Positions 1 to 10,850 of a stretch of 64,000 nucleotides of DNA are shown one piece after another; position 1 is the first letter of the stretch; every line of letters begins with the position of its first letter. The DNA comes from Phaseolus vulgaris. Its lineage: Eukaryota > Streptophyta > Magnoliopsida > Fabales > Fabaceae. The notes below the pieces were generated by a model that saw nothing but the letters and a program-made list of their open reading frames with translations, did not search any database and had not been told where the DNA came from. The DNA is taken from assembly GCF_000499845.2 (NCBI RefSeq), contig NC_023758.2:36182608-36246607 (forward strand), written 5' to 3'. Position numbers and translations under genes: made by a program.

Positions 1-117
1 TGTTTAGTTTGATTCATCAATTTGAAAAATGAAAACATCACAAATTAAAATTTAATAATTTACATTTATCATCAATAAAATGTACAAAATTGTAGATTAA
101 TTTATCTGTCTAAGAAC
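1..117. repeat. diverged dispersed repeat, left part (CACTA target)
   Basis: AT-rich sequence whose opening (a segment reading gattcatcaatttgaaaaat) reappears in diverged form near 2955-2975. It is one unit of a roughly 0.4-0.5 kb repeat, interrupted at 117 by the CACTA element that follows and resuming at 2571. Confidence 0.5.
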
Positions 118-269
118 CACTACAAGAAAAAATGGTTTTAATGGGGTTTATTTTTACATTATCTAGGGTTAAAATCTCTATTAAGTCATTTATTCAGGAT
201 TGCAGTTTCTCCCGCTAAACCATTCTTGGAGAACTTGTTTCCCGGTAGTTTTTTAAACCTCAGGAAAAG

Positions 270-475
270 TCTTTCAAAATCGCTATTAAAAATCATGGAT
301 TTAAGAACCTCCGTTAAAATACCATGGGTTTAAGAAACTTCGTAAAATACCATGGGTTTCAAAACCTCTATTAAATACAATGGGTTTAAAAACTTTCGTA
401 AAATACCATGGGTTTAAGAACCTCCGTAAAATATCATGGGTTTTAAAATTTCCGTAAAATGACTTACCATTTGAA
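270..475. repeat. about 30-bp minisatellite inside the CACTA element
   Basis: Six to seven diverged copies of a unit like ccgtaaaataccatgggttt followed by aagaacct. The motif ccatgggttt recurs every 28-33 bases. A short minus-strand frame across it is only the translated repeat and is not a gene. Confidence 0.75.
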
Positions 476-565
476 ATAACATTCAACCCCATTTTCCACC
501 ATCTTTAACGATCATCCTAACTTCTCTCTTCCATCGTAGACACACTGCTCTCTGGCACAGGCTTA

Positions 566-631
566 ATGGCCGCCGACGGTAGTCCTAGCAAGGAATTCCA
601 ATTCAGTCAAGCTTATGTCTATTATATCTAA
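566..631 (+). other. short GC-richer open frame inside the CACTA element
   Basis: An ATG at 566 opens a 21-codon frame (starting MAADGSPSKEF) in a patch of clearly higher GC than its surroundings (540-610). It could be a captured host exon fragment, since CACTA elements are known to pick up gene pieces, or it could be chance. I do not recognise the peptide. Confidence 0.2.
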
Positions 632-1339
632 GGAGAAAAAACATTAAATAAGACACTATCTTCTTCTTCCTCCAATATTGCTTCTTCCATCACCTTATTA
701 ACCAAACTTGGGTCATAAGCCATTGTTATCTAGCTCAAAAACAACTAGTGTTTATCACTACTTTATATATCCTAAATAATTGCATTATCTGTCAGATATG
801 GGTTTCAAAGTCATGTGTGTTCTTGGCTAAAGATTGCAAGAACATATTGCGAGGAGAAATTAACTTTATTATTTCTCACTTTCACAATGAATTAATTATT
901 AGATGCATTTTAAAATAAAAGTCTTACTTTAAAATATTTTAAAATTATGAGAATTAAATACTAACAATTATAGTTAAAACTATAATTGAACATAAAATAT
1001 ACATACATCAAAAGCTAAAGCATAATAAGTCAGGTTTTTTGAAGTATGAGCTCGTAACAAAAAGAACTAAGAATTATATAAGCCAACTACCATCAATCAT
1101 AAAAAATATGCAAATACTATTAAAATACTTATTATCCAAGATTAGTTGTTGAAATACTCATTATCCAAGGTAACTTTGTTGAGTTTTTAAAATAATTTTT
1201 TTAAACTTTAGAAAACTAATTTATAATGTAAAGTTACACTTTCAAAGTTTTAGAGAACTTAGTTATAAAATATATTAAAAATCTATAGTTTTTAATTATT
1301 TATTTACAATTAGATCTAATTATATTTATTTATTGAAGT

Positions 1340-2515
1340 TTGAAAATCTGGAGTGTTTTTATTGAGGTTCTATAATAAATTTTTGGAATTTAACGAAAGT
1401 TAAAAAATATCTGTTATTTTTTTGAGATTTTAGAATAAACATTTGAAACTTACCAAAAATGAAAAAGATTTTCATTAATTTACTGAGGTTGTAGAATAAA
1501 CCTTTAGAACTTACTAAAAGTTTAAAAAAAAGTATGTTATTTTGCTAAGATTTTACAATAAACCTTTGGAATTTAATAAAGTTTAAAAAAATCTTCGTTA
1601 TTTTGCTAAGGTTTTAGAATAAACCTTTGAAATTTAACAAAGGTTAAAAAAAATCTTTGTTATTTTGCTGAGATTTTAGAATAAACCTTTGGAATTTAAC
1701 GAAGGTTAAAAAACCTCCATTATTTTGTTGAGGTTTTAGAATAAAACTTTAAAACTTAACGAAGATTAAAAAAACTTTTATTTTGCTAAGGTTTTATTTA
1801 AAATAAAGCTTTGGAATTTAATTAAGGTTAAAAAACCTCCGTTATTTTTGTTGAGGTTTTAAAATAAACTTTTTGAAATTTAAGGAAGATTAAAAAAACC
1901 TCCGCTATTTTGTTGAGATTTTATAATAAACCTTTGAAACTTAACAAAGGTTAAAAAAACTTCCGTTAATTTGTTGAGGTTGTAGAATAAACCTTTGGAG
2001 CTTACTGAAAATTAAAAAAATGTCTGTTATTTTGCTAAGATTTTAGAATAAACCTTTGAAATTTAACAAAAGTTAAAAAAATCTCCGTTATTTTGCTGAG
2101 TTTTAGAATACGCCTTTGGAATTTAACAAATGTTTAAAAAACCTCTGTTATTTTGTTGAGGTTTTAGAATAAATCTTTGGAATTTAACGAAAGTTAAAAA
2201 TACTTCCATTATTTTTCTGAGATTTTAGAATAAACTTTTGGAATTTAATGAAGGTTAAAAAAACCTCCATTATTTTGCTGAGATTTTAGAACAAACCTCT
2301 GAAATTTAAGGAAGGTTAAAAAAATATCCGTTATTTTGCTAAGATTTTAAAATAAACCTTTAGAATTTAAGTAAGATTAAGAAAAATCTTCGTTATTTTG
2401 CTACGATTTTAAAATAAATCTTTGAAATATTACGAAGGTTAAAAATATCTACATCATTTTGCTGAGATTTTAGAATAACCTTTGAAACTTAACCAAAATT
2501 AAGAAAATCTCTATT
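1340..2515. repeat. about 60-bp tandem repeat array (roughly 19-20 copies)
   Basis: Diverged units of 58-62 bases built from gaggttttagaataaacc, then tttggaatttaacgaaggtt, then an A run and cctccgttattttgct. The period is so close to 60 that the motif stays in register across the region. It lies in the right half of the CACTA element and ends about 55 bases before its right terminus, so it is probably the element's subterminal repeat array. Confidence 0.88.
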
Positions 2516-2570
2516 AATTAAATCAATTCCTAGAGTTATATTAATCTCTAATAAATCAATTCTTATAGTG

Positions 2571-3420
2571 AACCTGTTATTTTAATATCTTAAAATGTTA
2601 AAGTAAGGAAGTCAAAGTAAACAATTTTATCCCAAAATTAAGATTTTAATTTTATAAATATAAAATAAATAAACTAGTATACTAATAAATTAAATAAAAT
2701 TAAAATATTGATAATTAATTAATAGTTAAAAATAGAAACATAACATTGAAAATTTAATAATTAGAATTTATTAAGTTGAACTTATCTTGAAAATTTAAAT
2801 TTTAAATCATAGTTTCCACTTTAAAGAATACTTTTTTTCTTATTTCTAGCATTTAGGGACAATGTTATATTGATTTAATTTTTGGAGAAAAAAATAATTT
2901 AATTAGAATTTTTTTAATTTCAATTAAATTAGTTTGTTAAAAAAAATAAGTTAGTTTAATTTGATTTATCAATTTGAAAAATATAAATGTCGTCTCGAAA
3001 ATTTAATAATTGATGTTATCATCAATTAATTAAGGAAATTTTTTAGATTGGTTTGTCTTTTAAAAAAGATCTTATCTTAATATTTAAAAATATAGAAGGA
3101 AAAAAAGTTCAGATAAACAAAAATGGAAACGTGGCATTTAATAATGATTATGATTAATCATCAAGCAATAAAAATGTAAAATGTAAAATTTTAAATGGAA
3201 ATTACTTTAACAATTGAAATTTTAAATCATAATTTCATTTTCAAGGATAAATTTGTTTTAGTCTAACATTCACAAGACTAAATTGATTTAATTTTTGTAG
3301 AAAAATATTTATTTTAGTTTAATTTGGGTTATTTTAATTTCAATTGAATTAATTTAATAAAAAAACAGTTATTTTAAAAATGTCACATTATTAAAAAAGT
3401 TCATAGTTGAAATTTTTCAT
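2571..3420. repeat. diverged tandem repeat units of about 0.4-0.5 kb
   Basis: The segment around 2800-2900 (ttaaatcatagtttccac, later gatttaatttttggagaaaa) recurs about 413 bases downstream (ttaaatcataatttcatttt near 3225, gatttaatttttgtagaaaa near 3286). The sequence at 1-117 belongs to a third unit. No coding potential is seen. Confidence 0.55.
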
Positions 3421-5015
3421 CATTAGAACTGTAAACTTACATTTTTTTCCTACTCTTATAAATTAAGATTCGAAAAAACTTAGAGTAATTTAGTTTACAT
3501 GTGTTAATTTAGTGAAGACAATAAGTCAAATTTGAAAATTCTTTCTAATTAGAAGGTTGAAACTATTTTTTTTTTCTGTATACATTATTTTTTTGGGAGG
3601 TTTGTTTTTAAAATTAAGATTACTTTGTATGTTAATTTGGTTTTAGGTCTTAGATTTTTTTTTTATTTAAATTTGAAAACAATTCGATGAAAATATAAAG
3701 AAGGAAGATTTATAGCTCTTTACTTTTAAATCTAAGAACATCCCTTCGGAATTTTATAATGTTTTATACGAAATTATACACAAACTAAATAATGAGACAT
3801 TAAACTATAAATTGATGTTTAACTTTTCTCATATTCCTATAAATTTTGTAAATTGCTTTTTTTTCTCAATTTTTAAAATTTCATTCCTTTTTCAAGTAAG
3901 ACAACGAATAAATCTAAGAATTTTTTATTGAAAATAAAGTTCAACAGCTACCATTTCAACTATGTTTTTCTTTATTCTTTCACGAGTTAAACGATACTAT
4001 TTCATGAGTTTCTTGATTTAAAGATTCTAATAACAAGCGAGAAAAGACAAATATCCAATATAACCTGAAATGTTGTGTACAATAAAATTTTCCAAAATAT
4101 GAGATAATTTTGACATATTTTATCTATTTAAAGTCCTAACCCAAAAAATAAATAAAAAATCTGTTTTGTTCCCTGTTGAACCCCATATACACGTAATGAA
4201 GTCAATATAAAAAGAGTAAACAAATAAAAGTAATTAACTTAAGAAGTGACGTCGAAAAAGAATAATCATACATCAATTAAGAAAGGTAAAGTAGAATTAA
4301 AATAATTCACAAGGCTAAGACTCTAAATATCTAGAAGGTTAATTGGGCAATATGATTGGTGATGAATAAACTATGAGCATATAAATACGTTAACTATGGA
4401 AACCTAATGTGCATCTAAGAAGACTGTTTCAAGAGAAAGGAGTAATGAAAGAGGGGTTGCTTAAAAGGGAAAACCTATGCTCTTTTTTTCGTTTTTTTTT
4501 TCAAAATTTTGAGTGGAAGAACTTGACATTATTTGCGAATGAAAGGCTTAAAAAAAGAATGAAAAAGCATGATATTGTTGACCAAAACTGGTTTTTGTGT
4601 AGATGTATTTGGTTTTGATGATGGAAGTCATTATCAAAAATGAAGAGAGCAGGTTATTTGTTAGGTGCATTGAGCACTCATAGAGATAAAGAATCTTTAT
4701 GGATGTGGACACACTTGGGATGCCTCCAACTCCCCAAATTTAAGGCATAAACTAGTCACTTTCTTGGTCCACACATTCTGCCATAGATTGCTTTGCCTCT
4801 ATTATATTTCCATTCTTAATTTTTATTCATTTTCCTATGTAATGTACCTAGGTTTCCATTTCAAAGGAAAATGAGGTGAAAAAGATGTATGAACCTCACT
4901 CATTTCATATGTTATTACGTATACAAACATCATTTCTCTCTCTCTTCAATTCTATTTGTCGAGTGATTTGTCAGTTTTTTTCTTCAAAATAATACAATTT
5001 TTTTTTTTTAAATAG
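3421..5015. other. AT-rich intergenic DNA, no gene recognised
   Basis: I see homopolymer runs and short open frames only. A 69-codon plus-strand frame at 4409-4618 is low-complexity and resembles no family I know. No repeat boundary was detected. Confidence 0.5.
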
Positions 5016-5017
5016 AC

Positions 5018-5500
5018 ATGTACTAGTCGGTATCAGACGAGGCAGTCTCAAGTCTGGTGAAAGAACATCTAAAGTCACACAATAAATAATAGATAACACT
5101 TAATGAGTCACAATCATATTCCGAAATATGAGGTAAATATCTCTAACAAAACAGTTAAATATTAGTTAACTGAAAGATGTTACAAATATTCTCCAGATAT
5201 TCTAACATACCTATATACCAGTATACTCCCTATTAATCACGGATCACGATGTCTATCAGTCAATAACTGATATCTGACCCATCATGACAAGGGTTCATAA
5301 CCAACACTATAAATAAAATCTTCTGCAGAGGTGTAAGGTACGCCAGCTTTACAATATACATTAGTACTTACTTAAGTGTCGAAGTATCTTTTCAAGTCCA
5401 CCCAGTCCTCTCATCGATAACAAAAGGAGGAAACTTGAATAAAGGAATAAGGAAACTAGTGCACATCAGCAATTGTACAACCAATTCCAGATAGTATCTA
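5018..5500 (+). mobile_element. probable LTR relic of a Ty3/gypsy-type retrotransposon
   Basis: Starts tgtactagtcggtatcagac. It contains a TATA-like ctataaataaaat (about 5309-5321), then a segment reading gtgtcgaagtatcttttcaa followed by gtcc near 5376-5398. This resembles the downstream part of abundant legume gypsy LTRs (a remembered resemblance, not a search). A similar but diverged motif lies at 63842-63862. No internal gypsy coding sequence follows, so this is a solo LTR or a remnant. Confidence 0.45.
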
Positions 5501-6322
5501 GGTCTCTCTTTATCCCTACAAGTACAAGACAGATTTTTTCTATTTAAAATTAAGTGAATTATACTAACAAATATTATTTAATTTTACTGAAATCGTTAAT
5601 CCGTATACGATTTTTCTAAATATCACAAACATCGTATATGTCATATACGAATTTAGTATAGTTTGAAAGAAACTACACTTAAATTATCTGAATTTAGTGT
5701 AACTTGAAAGAAACAAGCTTAAATTATATTTTGGTTCATAATATTCATCAACTTCAATTCCACACTTAACAAACACATTTATAATTAGTACCCTAAAGAT
5801 GAGTGTTTTTGCTGTAGTATGCAAAAAATGAATGGAAGGTTGGTATAAGACTCTACATTAATATAAGAAGAATAGGGTAAAAAAAACATTGGAATTGGAG
5901 AAAGTGACGAGGGTCCAAATTAATGGCAACAAGTGAAAAATGAATAAAAGGAAAAAAGGAAGAAGGAAAATATAGGTGATGTGTTAGGGTAGGGAATGTT
6001 GTAACTTGTTAGTTGTTAGTGTGAGGGTTCTTACTTGTTAGTCAACATAACTATAGTGTTATAGTTTAAGCAGATTTGGGTTCTTGTGTTTCAATCACAA
6101 GAAAAGGAAAGGTAAATAGTAATAAGATCAGTATCCACGGGAAAGAGCAAAGTTTGTTTTTTTCCTTTTTCAATGTTTACTCATTAGGGAAAAAGTGGTT
6201 CTCCATAACTTTTTTAGTTAATTAAATTATTAAAAAAGCATACCATCTAAAAGTAAATTAATTTAGGGCATTTTGCTATAAAAAGAATAAGAAAAAAATT
6301 TCTTTACTAACTAAAATTAACG
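5501..6322. other. intergenic, short direct repeat only
   Basis: Two copies of a roughly 40-base segment (gaatttagt...ttgaaagaaac...cttaaattat) lie near 5649 and 5691. Otherwise the sequence is featureless and AT-rich, without a supported gene. Confidence 0.4.
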
Positions 6323-6676
6323 CACTAGAAGAAAATTATTTTTAATAGAAATTATATATAACATTTTTTTGCGGTTTTAACTCTTATTAAGTGTGTTATT
6401 TGTGTTTTTATTTTTAGATTCACGTTATTAACGGATTACTGACGATTTTTATTAACTCATAGAATGATAATTATTTTTCGGCAGTTTTATGAACCCCTGT
6501 TACTTTCAATGATTTTTAAATCTCTATTATTTTTGGCAATTTTCAAACCCACGTTATTTTCAGCGGTTTCCAAACCTTGTTACTTCTAGTGGTTTTCAAA
6601 CTTCCTTTACTTCCAACAGTTTCACTATCCCGTTAATTTTATTTATTGTTTTTTTAATTGGTTGTATTTTGTAGTG
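6323..6676. mobile_element. small CACTA-like relic
   Basis: Left end CACTAGAAGAAAATT at 6323; right end ttttgtagtg at 6667-6676. The interior has several diverged copies of a roughly 40-base motif (cgttattttcagcggtttcc and the like), similar in style to the repeats of the 118-2570 element. The flanking triplets (acg, cgc) do not match as a target duplication, so the boundaries are tentative. Confidence 0.42.
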
Positions 6677-7318
6677 CGCATAAGTTCATTACTTCTAGTC
6701 GTCTTGTTAATGTCATTTGCTATAATTGAATGTAACATTCATAAAAGGAACAAAGAACAAAGTCTACAATTTCAAAGTAAAATAATCTAAACAACAACGT
6801 TTAAATGTTAAAATTAGTGAAACATTACACTATCATTTGTTCTAACTCATACAAATCGACATAATGAAAAACTAAATAACATTATTCAATTATGATTCTT
6901 CATTTAGAACACTTGATCGAATACCTAATATATAAAAAATAATCATAATTAGTATCATTCAAATTAAAATATAAAATATATATTAATTTAATCATGTAAA
7001 TATTATTGATGATTCATGAAACATAGCAAAATCACGAGACAATTCTCTAAGATAGTTTTACACACAAAAAAGTCAACATTGTCTTCATTTCATTAACTTG
7101 TAAATATAGAAATCTAATTTAAAAAACAAAATCAATCAAATTATTTAAATTAAATAATATTAAAAGTGTTGGATAATATTTAGTCATACAAGAAATATAT
7201 ATTTGAATTTACCAAGAGGAAATGCAATCATTACATCGAATTATAGTGTGTATCTTATTGGAAATTATTATAACTTCTATTAAAAAAATCCTTTTAAAAA
7301 AAAATAAAATAGTGATGA

Positions 7319-7733
7319 CATAAAAAAAAAATTATTAAATAGAAACTAATTTTAGAGACCAAAATAATTAGTTATTCTTTGATTAAATTAGAGATCATTT
7401 TATAAATTAAAAAAACTATTGATATCTAAAGTAGTTTCTATTCTTAATAAAAATTTATAAGATGGTTTCTAAATTGGTATTTAACCATTAACTACCTACT
7501 ACTTTATATTCTAAATTAGTCTCTATTAATATTTTAGAAACCAATTTAAAATCTAAAATATTAGTCGCTAAAACTTAGTTAGCTAATTTAGAAACTATTT
7601 TATAAATTTTTATTAATAATAGAAATCACTTTAGATATGAATAATTTTTTAGTGTCTAAATTAGTATCTAATTTAGAAATTAATTAGTTTTTGTCTCTAA
7701 ATTTGATTATTATTTAATAATTTTTTTGTAGTG
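7319..7733. mobile_element. foldback CACTA-type MITE
   Basis: The two halves are reverse complements of each other along most of their length (for example gaaactaattttagagacc near 7341-7360 against its complement near 7670-7700). The right end is tttttttgtagtg (7721-7733), the complement of a CACTACAAAAAAA terminus; the left terminus is decayed. The same family occurs in the split copy at 46498-51623, and halves are seen near 37680 and 41570. It has no coding capacity. Confidence 0.65.
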
Positions 7734-8807
7734 ATAAATAACTTTAAAAAATTCATATTATTTAGAATCTTTAAATTTTTAGTTTTAACTTGTATATATA
7801 AATTATTAATTTATAAATATTTTATGTCTTATAAATCTCTATGAAACAATAACAAAAACAAATGTTCGTTTCTTCTACCATATCAGTGAAGAGTTTGTTG
7901 AACATATTTTTTTATGTGAAAAATTAGTATTTGGTCTCTTCGTAAGAGATGGGTATGAGTTTTGTCCTTCATTGTAACCTCATACAAAATTTTCAATAGC
8001 ATAATGTTGGAAGTGAAAGAATTAAGTCTTTGGAATGAGAATTATTTTGGTTTTGTAGTCATTTGATGTGTTTGGCCTGAGAAAAATAGGTGCATGTTTC
8101 GGGATAAACTTTTTTATTGTGGAAAAATTATTCAAGAAATTTATATTAACCCTATTAATACTTTAAATAATAATATTATATTAACCTATTGTAATTTATT
8201 ATTATAAAAAATGATCTCTTCCTCTAATGGATTTTTTTTAATAAAATGATGCAACTATTTTTTAATTACCAAAATAGGCCATTTATTTAAGAAAGTAACT
8301 GTTATTAAACTATTTTAAAAAATTAAAAAAATAATAAAGTTATTATGTATGATTATTTAATGATTAGATGATTGTGTAGTATTCAACAAGTACATCTAAA
8401 GCTAGTTTAGTGAAGCAAGTAGAAGCTATAGTTTATAAGCATTTATAACATTTACATGAAGAAGTAGGAAGAAGTGATTGTCACGCAAAATACCATAATT
8501 GTCACATTTACTCAAAACATTTTGAAAAAGCTATCTCAACACTCTTGTTGGTGGAAAGTACTATCAATCACTAATCATACAAATGGACCCTTCACTCCAA
8601 ACAAATTTGTATGAGTAGATTCATGCTCAAATAAACAAATATAATTACAATAATGTGTTGCTCTTGAAAGAGTTAAACTTACCAATTCAAATAAAATTAA
8701 TTATGAATTTAAGTGTTACACTCCAAAAATAACATCATAAAATATATCTATTTATAAAATAAAGAAAAAAAATCCTTATCTATGTATTCATCTCCAAATA
8801 TCAAACA

Positions 8808-8864
<57 letters not shown>

Positions 8865-10850
8865 CACAAACAAATATTATAAAAGATAAGTTATAAAAAT
8901 AAAATTTCAACATATCAAAATATAACTAAAAGAACCAATTTGATTAGTAATTAAAAAAAATTATTTTTCTTTTCACTAAAAATAATCATAAAAAATTTAA
9001 ATATCAATCATAATTCAATTTCATTTCAATCATATACATCAGTCTATTTCAAATCATAATTATTAGATTTTATTTTGATCAATATTATTTTAATTTCATT
9101 TCAATTTTACATAAATTCATTTGTAATTAGAATGTCTTTAATTATAAATTGAATTAATAAGAGCGGGGTAAATTTATTAACTTGATAAAACTATTTATTG
9201 AAAGACTGAAAAATAGGTTATAAGAATCGAAATGAAGGTTAGAGAAAAAACGAACAAACTCATGCATTTATGAAACTATTTAAAGGCTGAGTTTTAATAA
9301 TGAAGACACTATATAATATAACTATCGAATTTAAATTAACAAATAAGGGTTAATTATAATTATTTATAAGTGAGCTTAAATATAATTTATTCTAACAGAA
9401 CTTCTTAATAAAATAAAAATTGTGCTTATTTATAAAAACCGTCATATTTTGAGATTATAAAAATATAATGTATTAAGATTTATGACATCGAACTAACAAC
9501 ATTAATGAAAGAAGTATTTTGCACTTGTTCATTTTCTTTATCACATCTTAGTAATTTATTTCTTGTTTTTACATTTTCTGCAACATTTATATTAGAAAAA
9601 TGTAAAATATGTATAAACTTTGTTTCTATTCAGAAAACCATCAAACTTATTAACATGAATATGTAAAATTCTTTTTCTTAATTTTTTTATCAACAATAAA
9701 TAAATAAAATAAATAAATATCCTAATATAGAAAATAATATCAATAACCAAAACCTGATAAAAAATGACTAAAAAAATTATTTTTCTCATAAGCAGGTTAT
9801 TTTATTAGAATTTATTATTTTCTACAAGTGTAAACTATTTTTATTCGTTTTCATTTCACTCAAAAAAAAAAATCTGGGTAAAAAGAGTCGGCAATTTATA
9901 TTTGTGTTTGGTTTAATATAATCCAAAAACTAGTTTTCACTAAAAACAATTATATTAATCATTTAAAAAACAAATTTAATCTAAGTTCTAAAATTAAAAA
10001 AATAATGTTGGTTCAATATTATTATGCTAACTTTCACAATGTCTTTTATTATTACGGATTAAATTTGTATTCTTTAAAATACCCATGTTCATTTAAAGGA
10101 ATATCTTCTTTTAGTATAACTTTTCTTTCATAGGTATAAACTAGAAATCAAATTTATTTTCATCACAAATAGATAACATTATTTAGTAATTAGCTTAAAT
10201 ATATTAATTATCTCAATTATTTAACAATCATCATCATTATCATAGCTTGATCATCTAATGATTTTCTTATTATAACATTAGTTGTTATCATGATAATTTT
10301 AATTATAATTATCATCACAATTTTAACAATGTCATCTTCACCCAACAATAATCTTTACTATCATATCATTACTGTTTTATCATCATAAATTTGTTATCAC
10401 TTTCACTTCTTATCTTTTATCAATATAGTTAACCATCTAACAATTCTAATAAAAAAATGTAAAGATTAAATTATTTAATTTAATTTAAGATTCAAAATTA
10501 AAATTTTAAAACATCAAAATCACAAATACTTCAAAATTATATCAGGTTTTATTTTATTTTATTTTATACAAATTTAATTATATCATATTATTTTTTAAGT
10601 TATTTTTATATTTTTTTTAATAAATCTTATAAAATTCACATTTTAATAATTCTTTTATTTATATTTGACTTTTAAAAATAATTTTTTTTACTGTATATTT
10701 TATTTAAGATTTAGAAGTTAAAATAATATATTTAATAATAGTGTGTTATAATATTCATATTCATGAATTATGATTTTGAGTTATCTTAAGATTTATCTAA
10801 TTAATTAGGTCACTTTTTTTTCAACTTTTAACTTTATTTTTACTCCTCCA
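7734..10850. other. AT-rich intergenic DNA
   Basis: About 80% A+T with many homopolymers. No gene or transposon boundary could be supported apart from the dinucleotide tract listed separately. Confidence 0.5.
8809..8861. repeat. (AT)n microsatellite
   Basis: About 26 uninterrupted AT dinucleotides. This tract is prone to length variation and assembly slippage. Confidence 0.95.

Larger units (their letters stand above)
118..2570. mobile_element. non-autonomous CACTA-type DNA transposon
   Basis: The element begins CACTACAAGAAAAAATGG at 118 and ends at 2570 with a sequence whose reverse complement begins CACTATAAGAATTG. The short terminal inverted repeats both start CACTA. The 3 bases on each side are AAC (115-117 and 2571-2573), the 3-bp target duplication expected for the CACTA superfamily. 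Inside are two arrays of tandem repeats near the ends, as is usual for subterminal regions of CACTA elements. No transposase-like reading frame is visible, so the element is non-autonomous. The repeat unit around 2950-3110 gives an uninterrupted paralogous copy of the target, which supports the boundaries. Confidence 0.82.

Noticed and set aside
1340..2515. regularly spaced repeats suggestive of a CRISPR array
   Set aside because: Units are directly contiguous without unique spacers and lie in a plant transposon; a minisatellite.
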